Assembly: GCA_963851415.1 (NCBI GenBank)
Contig: CAWKPF010000003.1
Location: 62,001 to 126,000, forward strand
Direction of reading: 5' to 3'
From: CAWKPF01 sp963851415
Lineage (GTDB): Bacteria; Acidobacteriota; Thermoanaerobaculia; Multivoradales; Multivoraceae
Length of the DNA: 64,000 bases
Position 1 is the stretch's first letter. Each line of letters opens with the position of its first letter. Made by a program: the position numbers and the translations under genes. Under the pieces are notes generated by a model. It ran no database searches. It was given only the letters and a program-made list of their open reading frames with translations, and was not told the DNA's origin. This document shows positions 44,687 to 53,230 of the stretch, in pieces.

Positions 44687-45160
44687 GTGCCTGCCTCGAG
44701 CGCGGGACTTCTGCTCTTTCGTCGCAGAGGTGCGCAGATCGAAGTCCTGCTCGGTCACCCTGGTGGTCCCTTCTTCGCCCGCAAGGACGAAGGGTCGTGG
44801 GGAGTCCCCAAGGGGCTGCTCGAGCAGGGGGAAGACCCGCTGGTGGCCGCGCAGCGGGAGTTCTCGGAAGAGACCGGTCTCGAACTGGACCCCAACGCCA
44901 ACTACTTCGATCTGGGAGAGGTGCGCTACAAGAACGGCAAGCGGCTCCGGGTATGGGCGGTCGAGGGCGACTGCGATCCGACGCAGCTCGAGAGCAACAC
45001 GTTCGAGCTCGAATGGCCCCCGCGGACCGGGCGCAAGCAGCGGTTTCCCGAGATCGATCGCTTCGATCTCTTTCGCGTCGGCGAGGCCGAAGCGAAGATC
45101 CATGCCGCCCAGCGACCCCTCCTGGCGCGGCTCCTCGAACAGCTTCTGGGGGAAACCTGA
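44687..45160 (+). CDS. NUDIX hydrolase
   Basis: 157 residues beginning with GTG. The Nudix box at about 43-65 (GLLEQGEDPLVAAQREFSEETGL) fits Gx5Ex7REUxEExGU. The start SSAGLLLFRRRGAQIEVLLGHPGG and the downstream FPEIDRFDLF fit a small predicted NTP pyrophosphohydrolase often annotated as DNA mismatch or Ap4A-type hydrolase. The substrate is unassigned. It sits between the two converging CRTAC1-TPR pairs. Confidence 0.9.
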   Translation: MPASSAGLLLFRRRGAQIEVLLGHPGGPFFARKDEGSWGVPKGLLEQGEDPLVAAQREFSEETGLELDPNANYFDLGEVRYKNGKRLRVWAVEGDCDPTQLESNTFELEWPPRTGRKQRFPEIDRFDLFRVGEAEAKIHAAQRPLLARLLEQLLGET

Positions 45161-45176
45161 GCCGCTGGATACGGGG

Positions 45177-47153
45177 TCACTCCCAGGGGGACCGGGCTGG
45201 CTCTCCTCGACGATAGAGTGCCAGGCGCTGCGCCGCGGCGTCCCGGTTCGGGTCGCCGTCCTGCTCGAGACGCTCCACCACGGCGGTCTGGAGCGCGGCT
45301 GCCTCCTCGAAGCGTCCATTCTCGGCCAGGGCCATCGCGACCGTTTCGGCGTGTTCGGCCGAAGCCTCGTACTCGAACAGCCGCTTGGCCAGGTCGAGCC
45401 CGCGGGCACCGTCGCGCACGGAGTCGTCCGGTGAAGCGACCAGCACCCGGGCGAGGAGACTCGCGTAGCCGGGCTCTTCGGGGTACAGCTGGATCGCCTG
45501 CTCGAGACGCTGGCGGGCCAGCCCGTCCTGGTGGTTCAGCAGCAGAGCCCCGGCCTCGCCGACCCGGGCACCATGGTTCTCCGGTTGCAGCGCGAGAGTC
45601 TGGGCGTAGAAGGACGCAGCCTCGTCATAGCGTTGGAGTCGGCCGAGGACCGTCGCCAGGTTGAAGTGGGCCTCGGCGAGCTCGGGGGAGAGCTCGATGG
45701 CGGTCCGGTAGAGCGCCGCGGCACTCTCCAGGTCGCCGCTTTCGACGTCGAGGTTTCCGAGCCGAAAAGAGGCCTGGGCACGCACCTCGGGAGCGGTCGC
45801 CGCGGAGTCGACGCGTGTCAGCTCCGCTCGCGCTTCGTCGAGCCTCCCGAGCTGCTGCAACAGCTGGGCACGCAGAAGCACGAGCCCGGGCGCTTCCGGT
45901 GCCAGGGTGAGCGCGCGTGCGACGGCCTGCTCGGCCTCGCCCGCCCGCCCGAGCCGCTTGAGGGCTTGTGTCTTCCCCAGCCAGGCTTCGAGCAGATCCG
46001 GCGTCTGCACCAGTGCGAGGTCGAACAGCTCGACCAGGCGCTCGTCGCGCTCCGGGGTGGGAGGACGATGGGTCTGCAGCTGGCCCGCCACGAACATCTG
46101 CAGGCCCGCGTTGATCGGATCGAGCCGGGCCGATTCGTCGAAGTGCTCGAGTGCTTCTTCGATCTGCCCCGAGTCCATCAAGACGGAGCCCAGCGCTCGA
46201 TGGGCGCTGGCATTGTCCGGGGCGATCTCGACCGCGGCTCGAAAGCGCTCCAGCGCCAGCCCCAGGTCTCCGGTCCGCGAGGCGCTGCGCCCGGCGATCA
46301 TCAAGGTGCCGACTCCGGTGCCGACCTGCCTGACCTCCTCGGCGATCGGATCGGGAAAGCGCACGCGGGTCTCACCGCGCGAGGCCAGGTGCTCCCGGGC
46401 CTTGTCCTGATTGCCGAGTTGACGATAGGAGAGAGCGAGTTGGTACTGCACCACGTCGGCATTCGGCTGCTCGGCGAGGGCCTCCAGAAACGACTCGACC
46501 GCGCGCTCGTGGTCTCCGCGCTGGGCAGCGATCCGGCCCAGTCCGTACCACGCCACGGCTCGGAAGGGAGCGTGGGAGAGGAGAAGGGTCCACTCCTCTT
46601 CCGCCCGGTCGAGCTCGCCCTGTCGCAGCTCGACCTCGGCCAGTCGTGCGCGCACCGTGGGGTCGTCCGGATCGAGCTGGGCGGCGCGCCGATATCCCTC
46701 GGCTGCCTCGGACATTCGGGCCTCGAGCTCGTCGAGGGTCGCGAGGAGATAGTGCCAACGCATCGTGTCGGGAGCCAGCGTCGTCGCGTTGCGCAGGCAG
46801 GCTCTCGCGGCATCGGTGAGATCGTAGATCAGGAACAGCTCGCCGGCCTCTCCGAACGCCTGCGCCAGGGTCTGGTCCGGCACGTCGGGGCGCGCGAGCA
46901 TCCGAAGGAGCTCCTCACGCACGCTGCGCACCCTCTCCTGGACCGCCGGCTCGGCGGCCTGCAAGGTGACCTCGGGGACGGCGGCGAGGCTCGATCGCGA
47001 TGCCTGCCCCGAGAGCCCACCGCAGGGGAGGACGAGGAGCGACATCAGCCAGAGCATGGCGAGGCCGAGCTGTCGTCGACTCGGAGGGTCCTGCGTACTC
47101 GGATGGCGGGTCTTGGGTTTCCGGGTGCTCGGAACTCGCGTACTCGGGGTCAT
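45177..47153 (-). CDS. Large secreted TPR-repeat protein
   Basis: 658 residues from the ATG at 47153, fixed by an ATGA overlap with the upstream CRTAC1 gene. The first 30 residues are a Ser/Thr/Arg/Lys/Pro-rich run (STRVPSTRKPKTRHPST), before a membrane segment (LGLAMLWLMSLLVLPCGGL). At least a dozen TPR-like units follow, with typical ALxxxPxxAxAxxxLGxxL spacing. It is the TPR partner of the inverted CRTAC1 gene and is longer than the forward copy (443 aa). No enzymatic motif is visible. Confidence 0.88.
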   Translation of the reverse strand: MTPSTRVPSTRKPKTRHPSTQDPPSRRQLGLAMLWLMSLLVLPCGGLSGQASRSSLAAVPEVTLQAAEPAVQERVRSVREELLRMLARPDVPDQTLAQAFGEAGELFLIYDLTDAARACLRNATTLAPDTMRWHYLLATLDELEARMSEAAEGYRRAAQLDPDDPTVRARLAEVELRQGELDRAEEEWTLLLSHAPFRAVAWYGLGRIAAQRGDHERAVESFLEALAEQPNADVVQYQLALSYRQLGNQDKAREHLASRGETRVRFPDPIAEEVRQVGTGVGTLMIAGRSASRTGDLGLALERFRAAVEIAPDNASAHRALGSVLMDSGQIEEALEHFDESARLDPINAGLQMFVAGQLQTHRPPTPERDERLVELFDLALVQTPDLLEAWLGKTQALKRLGRAGEAEQAVARALTLAPEAPGLVLLRAQLLQQLGRLDEARAELTRVDSAATAPEVRAQASFRLGNLDVESGDLESAAALYRTAIELSPELAEAHFNLATVLGRLQRYDEAASFYAQTLALQPENHGARVGEAGALLLNHQDGLARQRLEQAIQLYPEEPGYASLLARVLVASPDDSVRDGARGLDLAKRLFEYEASAEHAETVAMALAENGRFEEAAALQTAVVERLEQDGDPNRDAAAQRLALYRRGEPARSPWE

Positions 47154-48997
47154 GGCTCTGCGCTTCCCGGAGACCGTGCCGTCTTCCCGGTCCCCTGGGT
47201 CAAGGTGTGGTACCTCCCGAGCTCGAGGTCCTCGAACGTCTCCCTCGACCCGTCGGGCCAGCGCACCTCGAGCGAGCTCTCGGAAGAGGTCACCGAGGCT
47301 GGGGTCTCGACCTCCCCGGATCCGAGACCGAACGAGACTCGAGGATCGTTGCTGCAGGCATAGCCGCCATCGGCATGGTGGCGACGCAGCCAGGTCGTCG
47401 TGCCGCGCCGCAGGGTGGCGATCGCTCCGAGCGCATCGCGGGGCGGGGAACCGGGGGTCTGCGCGAGAACGAGACGAGCGCCGAGCCACCGCTTCGGTGT
47501 TCTCGGGTTGATCAACACCCTCGCAGGTCCGCTGTTGTTGGTCACGACAACGTCGGTGTCGCCGTCGTTGTCCAGGTCGCCGAGAATCGCTCCCCGGCTG
47601 ATCTCGGAACGGCTGAAGGCGTCTCCGGCCCGAGGAGTCACATCGTCGTATCCGCGCCCTTCCCGATTGCGCAGAAGCTGGTTGGTCTGGCCCAGGGGAA
47701 ACGGGTTCGTGCTCCTGTCGACCCCTGGCGGATAGGTCACGCCGCCGCTCACGATCACGAGATCGAGCCATCCGTCGTTGTCGAAGTCGAGAAAGCCGGT
47801 GCCGAAGGAGGTGAAGTCCCAGCTCACCGAGGCCAGGTCGAACTGATCCGTAGCGTCATCGAAGATGGCGCCCCTTCCGGCACGCATCAGGGTGTTGCTC
47901 TCGCGTGTGAAGTGGGTCATGAACAGGTCGAGGTCCAGGTCGCCGTCGACGTCACCGAGAACGACGCCCATGCTCGCCTCGGCTCGGCCGAGCGAGTTGA
48001 GGGCAGATCCCGAGAGCAGTCCCTCGTCGATGAAGCGGCCCGATCCCTGATTCAGCCACAGCTGGTTCGGCATCAGATCGTTGGCGACGTAGAAGTCGGG
48101 CCGGCCGTCGCCATCGAAGTCGTGACTCACGACTCCCAGACCGTTGGCTGGTGCCGCGTCGAGACCGGCCACCTTCGTGGCGTCCTCGAAGGTGCCGTCG
48201 CCCCGATTGCGATAGAGCCGATCGGCCAGCGGGCGAAAGGCGGAGGGCAGGCAGTAGTCGTCTTCACCGCGCGCCGTCACACAGGTCCGATGGTCGAGGT
48301 AGGAGAAATCGACATAGTTGACGACGTAGAGGTCCAGATCACCGTCGAGATCATAGTCGGTGAAGCTGGCGGAGACCGACATGGCGGGGTCGTCGACGCC
48401 GGCATTCTCGGCTTCGAGAAAGGTTCCGTTGCCCTGGTTGAGCCAGAGCTGGTTGCGTCCCCAGTTGAGCAGATACAGGTCGATGTCCCCGTCGTTGTCG
48501 ACATCCGCCGCAGACGCCCCGAGCCCGTACTCGGTCGCCACGATCCCGCTCTCTCGGGTGACGTCGGTGAAGCGCAAATCCGTGCCCTTCAAGTCATTGC
48601 GAAAGAGGCGGTCGCGCGGCGGTCGCTCTCCGGTCCAGGGGAAGAAGGCGTCCTCGTAGTCGAGGTCGCCGCCCAGCATGGCACCCTGCACCAGGTAGAG
48701 GTCGAGATCACCGTCCGCGTCGCTGTCGAACAGTGCGCCGCCGGGACCGACCACCTCGACATGGTAGAGGCGGCCCGACATCCCGTTGAAGTGCAGAAAC
48801 TCGACCCCCAGTGCGGAGGATCGGTCCTCGAACCAGGGCCCCTCCTCGGCCACGGTGACGGATGCCGCGGCCGACAGCAAGAGCCCTGACAGTGCCAGCG
48901 CGACGCGACGCCCGTGGTGGCTCGTGGAGTGGCGAATCGGCCGCCTTCGGGTGGCTCGGCTGGTGAGGATCGGGACGGTTCTTTCGGGCTTCGGCAT
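47150..48997 (-). CDS. CRTAC1-family FG-GAP/ASPIC-UnbV protein, inverted copy
   Basis: 615 residues: a signal peptide (VALALSGLLLSAAASVTVAE) then VCBS/FG-GAP repeats with calcium loops (FDSDADGDLDLYLVQ, VDNDGDIDLYLLN, DFDGDGRPDFYVAN, DLDNDGDTDVVVT) and a terminal ASPIC/UnbV-like domain. Unlike the forward copy it lacks the lipobox Cys, so it is probably periplasmic or secreted. Its stop overlaps the ATG of the TPR gene. Confidence 0.9.
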   Translation of the reverse strand: MPKPERTVPILTSRATRRRPIRHSTSHHGRRVALALSGLLLSAAASVTVAEEGPWFEDRSSALGVEFLHFNGMSGRLYHVEVVGPGGALFDSDADGDLDLYLVQGAMLGGDLDYEDAFFPWTGERPPRDRLFRNDLKGTDLRFTDVTRESGIVATEYGLGASAADVDNDGDIDLYLLNWGRNQLWLNQGNGTFLEAENAGVDDPAMSVSASFTDYDLDGDLDLYVVNYVDFSYLDHRTCVTARGEDDYCLPSAFRPLADRLYRNRGDGTFEDATKVAGLDAAPANGLGVVSHDFDGDGRPDFYVANDLMPNQLWLNQGSGRFIDEGLLSGSALNSLGRAEASMGVVLGDVDGDLDLDLFMTHFTRESNTLMRAGRGAIFDDATDQFDLASVSWDFTSFGTGFLDFDNDGWLDLVIVSGGVTYPPGVDRSTNPFPLGQTNQLLRNREGRGYDDVTPRAGDAFSRSEISRGAILGDLDNDGDTDVVVTNNSGPARVLINPRTPKRWLGARLVLAQTPGSPPRDALGAIATLRRGTTTWLRRHHADGGYACSNDPRVSFGLGSGEVETPASVTSSESSLEVRWPDGSRETFEDLELGRYHTLTQGTGKTARSPGSAEP

Positions 48998-49133
48998 GGT
49001 TCTCCGCTCGGTCCCTTCCGTGGGGAAGAGTCATTCTACGGCGTTGCAACCCACCCTTACGAGCGGGACAAGCCGTGGCGGTTGTGCGAGGATGATCTCT
49101 CAGGTTCCTTTCCGTCAGCAGGAGACCGTCTTC

Positions 49134-50093
49134 GTGACCCAGACCCGTGTCCTCACGCAGTCCGACGTTCGCTCCGTGCTCACCATGGAGTTGGCATTGG
49201 CGGCCGTGGAAGCGGCCTTCGCTGCCCACGGCCGGGGCGAGACGCAGATGCCGGTCAAGGTCTATCTCGACCTGCCCGAGCTCGACGGCGATTTTCGGGC
49301 CATGCCCGCCTATCTCGACGGAGCGGCCGGGGTGAAGTGGGTCAACGCGCATCCCAGGAATCCGGACCGCTACGGTCTACCCTCGGTGCTCGGTATGTAC
49401 ATCCTGAGCGATCCTGCGACCGCTCAGCCGTTGGCAGTGATGGACGGGACCCTCCTGACCGCCGTGCGCACCGGTGCGGCGGCCGGAGTGGCTTCGAAGT
49501 ACCTGGCCCGCGACGACGCGCGCAGCGCCGGTTTCATCGGTTCGGGAGTGCAGGCCAGGACCTTGTACCAGGCGTTGCGGGTCACCCACGGGGAGCTCGA
49601 GGTGGTCGCCGCAGATCTCTCGGAGGAGGCCGCACGGGCCTTTGCCGAGGAAGTCGGGGGGCGAGTCGGGAGCCTGGAGGAGGCCGCGGGCTGCGACATC
49701 GTGTGCACCGCGACGCCTTCGCGTACGCCGGTGGTCGAAAGCTCCTGGATCCACGACGGGACGCACATCAACGCGATGGGCGCGGACGCTCATGGCAAGC
49801 AGGAGCTGGCCACCGAGCTGCTGCAGAGGGCCCGCATCGTGGTCGACGACTGGGACCAGGCCTGTGGTAGTGGTGAGGTCAACGTACCCCTTTCCACCGG
49901 AGCACTGAGCCGCGGAAGCATCGACGCTGCCCTCGGAGAGATCATCGCGGGAGAAAAGCCGGGTCGTGAGGGCGACGAGATCACCGTGTTCGACTCGACC
50001 GGACTCGCCGTTCAGGATGTGGCGCTGGCCCGGGTGATCTACGACCAGGCCTGCGCGCAGAATGTCGGTAGGGAGGTCGACTTCTTTTCCTGA
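49134..50093 (+). CDS. Ornithine cyclodeaminase/mu-crystallin-family enzyme (alanine dehydrogenase-like)
   Basis: 319 residues from GTG at 49134, with CAGGAGA eight bases upstream; the ATG at 49092 would add 14 residues. The Rossmann part has GFIGSGVQARTL, the family signature GxGxQA, and CTATPSRTPV. The N-terminal substrate domain has KVYLDLP and the GVKWVNAHP Lys. Members reduce or deaminate imino/amino acids such as ornithine, alanine or ketimines; no partner identifies the substrate. The next gene is 55 bp downstream. Confidence 0.88.
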   Translation: MTQTRVLTQSDVRSVLTMELALAAVEAAFAAHGRGETQMPVKVYLDLPELDGDFRAMPAYLDGAAGVKWVNAHPRNPDRYGLPSVLGMYILSDPATAQPLAVMDGTLLTAVRTGAAAGVASKYLARDDARSAGFIGSGVQARTLYQALRVTHGELEVVAADLSEEAARAFAEEVGGRVGSLEEAAGCDIVCTATPSRTPVVESSWIHDGTHINAMGADAHGKQELATELLQRARIVVDDWDQACGSGEVNVPLSTGALSRGSIDAALGEIIAGEKPGREGDEITVFDSTGLAVQDVALARVIYDQACAQNVGREVDFFS

Positions 50094-50148
50094 GTCGAAT
50101 CAGGGCGAGGTTCTGGAAACGGTCAGAGGCAGAGGGAGAGAGAGCGAC

Positions 50149-50742
50149 ATGAGCGAGGCGGTTCAGCAGGTTTGCGTTTTCGCGGGCTCGGCGGTGGGCA
50201 CCCGCGAGGAGTTCGCCGAGGCGACCCGCTCCCTCGGCCGGGTGATGGCGGAGCGCAAGTTGGCGTTGGTCTATGGTGGCGGCAGTGTGGGGCTGATGGG
50301 GGTGATCGCCGACACGGTGCTCGAGAACGGCGGCCACGTCATCGGCATCATCCCGGAGGCCCTGGCCGCGCGGGAAGTCGCGCACAAGAGGGCCTCCGAG
50401 CTGCACGTGGTGCCCTCGATGCACGTACGCAAGGCACAGATGGTCGAGCAGTCGGATGGCTTCATCGCTCTTCCCGGAGGGCTCGGTACTCTCGAGGAGA
50501 TCTGCGAGGCGCTGACCTGGGCTCAGCTCGGAATCCACTACAAGCCGTGCGGCCTTCTCAACGCCGAAGGCTACTTCGATCCCCTGATCGCGATGCTCGA
50601 CCGAGCCGTAGAGATGGGCTTCGTTCGCCAGAAGAACCGGGACATGCTGCTGGTGGACGACGATCCTGCCAGTCTGCTCGACCGATTCGATGCCTACGAG
50701 GCCCCGCCGGTGGAGAAGTGGCTCACCCGTGAGCAGGTCTGA
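50149..50742 (+). CDS. LOG-family phosphoribohydrolase (TIGR00730)
   Basis: 197 residues. The signature PGGxGTxxE is present as LPGGLGTLEEI, with the upstream GGGSVGLMGVIAD motif and the YKPCGLLNAEGYFD segment. LOG proteins hydrolyse N6-modified AMP to a base and ribose-5-phosphate; in bacteria they may act on other nucleotides. Start ATG at 50149. It overlaps the nth start by 14 bases. Confidence 0.9.
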   Translation: MSEAVQQVCVFAGSAVGTREEFAEATRSLGRVMAERKLALVYGGGSVGLMGVIADTVLENGGHVIGIIPEALAAREVAHKRASELHVVPSMHVRKAQMVEQSDGFIALPGGLGTLEEICEALTWAQLGIHYKPCGLLNAEGYFDPLIAMLDRAVEMGFVRQKNRDMLLVDDDPASLLDRFDAYEAPPVEKWLTREQV

Positions 50743-51427
50743 GGCGACCGGATCGAGAGTGCCTGGCGCGTTCGACAACCGCCGCATCGGTCCCGCGCTG
50801 AAGAAGGTCCAACAGGCACTCGAGGGGACCGCGCCACCCGTGGTCACCCTCATCGCGGAGGCCGACCGCGATCCCTACAAGGTGCTGATCTCGACCATTC
50901 TTTCCGCACGCACCAAGGACGAGGTGACCGCCGCCGCCTCGGCACGGCTCTTCGCCGTGGCCCCCGACGCCGAGTCGCTGTCTCGCCTGGGTGCGGCGAA
51001 GCTGGAGAAGCTGGTCTTCCCGGTCGGGTTCTACAAGACCAAGGCCCGCAATCTGAGGAAGACCGCGCGCGTGCTGCTCGATCGCTTCGGCGGTCGAGTT
51101 CCCGCCACCATCGAAGAGCTGGTCGAGCTCCCCGGCGTGGGGCGCAAGACCGCCAATCTGGTCCTGACCGAGGGATTCCAGAAGGACGCCATCTGCGTCG
51201 ACACCCATGTGCACCGCATCACTAACCTCTGGGGCTACGTCGACACACGGACTCCGGAAGAGACCGAGATGGCTCTACGCGCCCAGCTACCGCGTCGGTG
51301 GTGGCAGAGCATCAACGCGATCCTGGTGAGCTTCGGGCAGCAGATCTGTGTGCCGCTGAGCCCGAAGTGCTCGGTGTGTCCGCTCGAGTCGCGGTGCCCG
51401 CGGATCGGAGTGGCGCGGTCGCGGTAG
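50729..51427 (+). CDS. nth: Endonuclease III (DNA glycosylase/AP lyase)
   Basis: 232 residues from GTG at 50729, which overlaps the LOG gene by 14 bases. The helix-hairpin-helix motif ELPGVGRKTANLVL contains the catalytic Lys, VDTHVHRI the catalytic Asp, and the C-terminus binds a [4Fe-4S] cluster through CVPLSPKCSVCPLESRC (Cx6Cx2Cx5C). It removes oxidised pyrimidines and cleaves abasic sites in base excision repair. Confidence 0.95.
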   Translation: MSRSEATGSRVPGAFDNRRIGPALKKVQQALEGTAPPVVTLIAEADRDPYKVLISTILSARTKDEVTAAASARLFAVAPDAESLSRLGAAKLEKLVFPVGFYKTKARNLRKTARVLLDRFGGRVPATIEELVELPGVGRKTANLVLTEGFQKDAICVDTHVHRITNLWGYVDTRTPEETEMALRAQLPRRWWQSINAILVSFGQQICVPLSPKCSVCPLESRCPRIGVARSR

Positions 51428-51438
51428 GGAGTGGGTGA

Positions 51439-51882
51439 ACGCTCCAGCGGAGGGCAGAGCCTGGCAGAGCACAGGCGAACCCCCGAATCATCGAGCGGAT
51501 CCCCAGCCGGGCCCTGGACGTCCTCCAGAGCTACGACTGGCCGGGCAACGTGCGAGAGCTCGAGAACGTCCTCGAACGGGCGATCATCCTGTCCAGGGGG
51601 TCGTCTCTCGAGCTCCGAGAAGAGCTGCTCGGCCAAGGGGTGCAAACCGTTCGTCAGGGCAGCCCTCATGCGGACCTCGCTGCCGAGGGACCGGGTGCCG
51701 GTACGGCGACCCTCGAGGAGGTCGAGCGCGAGCACATTCGGCGGGTGTGTGAGGACTGCAACTGGACGATCAAGGGAGCCGGGGGTGCAGCCGAGCGTCT
51801 CGGCCTCAATCCCAGCACCGTCTACTTCCGTTTGAAGAAGCTCGGTATCACTCGCCCCAACCAGAGGCTGGCAGGCTCCTAG
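51439..51882 (+). pseudogene. Orphan 3' fragment of a sigma-54-dependent activator
   Basis: From a stop codon at 51436 the frame is open without a good start until 51882. It reads RIIERIPSRALDVLQSYDWPGNVRELENVLERAIIL, here abbreviated by its middle, then a linker and a Fis-type helix-turn-helix (IKGAGGAAERLGLNPSTVYFRLKK). This is the end of an NtrC-type AAA+ domain plus its DNA-binding domain; the receiver or GAF domain, the Walker motifs and GAFTGA are missing. It begins 11 bp after nth and appears to be a remnant. A GTG at 51550 could in principle express the last 110 residues. Confidence 0.75.
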
Positions 51883-51909
51883 AGCCCGACCGAGCTTCGA
51901 GTCCCCGAA

Positions 51910-52200
51910 CTACAGCCCTTCCAGCAGCTGTTCGAACTCGGACCGCTCGTAGGCGCGCAGGGTCTGTGTCTTCACGTTGCCGTGCTGCGCCAACGAGAGG
52001 AAGAGCGCGGCCGCCGTCGGCTCGTCCGGAGCGTCGACGATCACGATTCCGTCGTAGGCCCCGGTGGTCCAGTAGATCGACTTCACCGAAACCCCCATGC
52101 GCTCCGCGCGCGTGGTAAACGCCTCGGCACGGGCGGTGGATTCGCGGATGGCGTGCATCCCCTGGGGTGTGAACTCGACGAGCGCGACGTAGGTAGCCAT
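51910..52200 (-). CDS. GYD-domain protein
   Basis: 96 residues, the full length of the small GYD family: start YVALVEFTPQGMHAI, the signature GAYDGIVIVDAPDEPTAAAL and VKTQTLRAYERSEFEQLL. It is cytoplasmic and of unknown function, a ferredoxin-like fold. It is convergent with the sigma-54 activator fragment and divergent from the PIG-L gene. Confidence 0.88.
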   Translation of the reverse strand: MATYVALVEFTPQGMHAIRESTARAEAFTTRAERMGVSVKSIYWTTGAYDGIVIVDAPDEPTAAALFLSLAQHGNVKTQTLRAYERSEFEQLLEGL

Positions 52201-52383
52201 TCGATACCTCTTTCCTCGGATGGGTCACGGGTGCGCGAGAGGCGGTCTCGAGCCGGGACGTGTTCGCAGCGATCGCGGGATCCATTGTGGCACGAGCCCG
52301 CAGTCGCGCTGCCCCTTCGAGGGGTGGGCCCGGTGGTAAGCTCTTCGAAACCCCTGAGACCCATGGAACCCCGGGAGCTTTCG

Positions 52384-53229
52384 GTGAAGAGAAGACTCGC
52401 CTCTTTGATCGTTCTGCTGACCCTCGGTCTGTCCGGCCTGGCGACGGCCCAGGTTGCATCCGCGGAGCCGGAGTACCGTGGCGAAGACCGCATCGAGCAG
52501 TGGAGCGGTAAGCGCATCCTGGTGGTGACGCCGCACCCCGACGACGAGACGTTCACCTCGGGTGGCACCCTGGCGATGCTCGCGGAGAACGGCAACGAGA
52601 TCCATGTCCTGATCTACACCAACGACAACGCCGGCTCGCGGGATCCCACGATGACTCATGGGCGCCTGGCCGCGATCCGCAAAGCCGAGGAAGAGCGAGC
52701 CTGCGAGATTCTCGGCCTGGAGGTGGAGCGCATCACCTGGCTGGGTCACGACGACGGCATGCTCGAGTACGTGGATCGCCGCGAGCTCACCCGCGACGTG
52801 GCGCGCGAGATCCGACGGATCCAGCCCGACGCGTTGTTCTCGGTCGACCCCGGAGCGCCCTACGAGCAGTACCACAAGAGCGATCACCGCTCGGGCGCCT
52901 TCATCACCGTCGACGCGATTCGAGCGGCCCGTTGGCGCCTCTACTTCCCGGAGCTCGAGGCGGAAGGCTTCGAGGCCTGGAGTGTGCCGGTGACCTTCTT
53001 CTACTACTCGGCGCAGCCCAACTACACGGTCGACATCTCGAAGTACGCCGAGCGCAAGGCCAGAGCCTCGGCCGCTCACACCAGTCAGTTCGATCCGCTG
53101 GTCGATCGCTACGATCCGGCTCTGATTACGCCGGAGCATCTCGAGGCGCTGGCCTCCGGTATGCTCGAGCGGGCACCGCGCGAGAACGGACGCGTGATCG
53201 AGCGCTTTCGCCGCTCGACGGGGTACTGA
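52384..53229 (+). CDS. PIG-L-family metal-dependent deacetylase, secreted
   Basis: 281 residues from GTG at 52384, with GGGAG six bases upstream; the ATG at 52363 adds seven residues. A signal peptide (LASLIVLLTLGLSGLATAQ) precedes the zinc motif PHPDDE (50-55), and SDHR near 170 supplies another ligand. The family removes acetyl groups from N-acetylglucosaminyl lipids, thiols and related compounds. It heads a cluster with two ceramidase-fold genes and a PVC-type cytochrome, the next start being one base after its stop. Confidence 0.9.
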   Translation: MKRRLASLIVLLTLGLSGLATAQVASAEPEYRGEDRIEQWSGKRILVVTPHPDDETFTSGGTLAMLAENGNEIHVLIYTNDNAGSRDPTMTHGRLAAIRKAEEERACEILGLEVERITWLGHDDGMLEYVDRRELTRDVAREIRRIQPDALFSVDPGAPYEQYHKSDHRSGAFITVDAIRAARWRLYFPELEAEGFEAWSVPVTFFYYSAQPNYTVDISKYAERKARASAAHTSQFDPLVDRYDPALITPEHLEALASGMLERAPRENGRVIERFRRSTGY

Positions 53230-53230
53230 G

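Noticed and set aside
45531..48889. Two long plus-strand frames opposite the TPR and CRTAC1 genes
   Set aside because: They lack motifs, and the minus-strand genes overlap in ATGA and have clear repeat domains.
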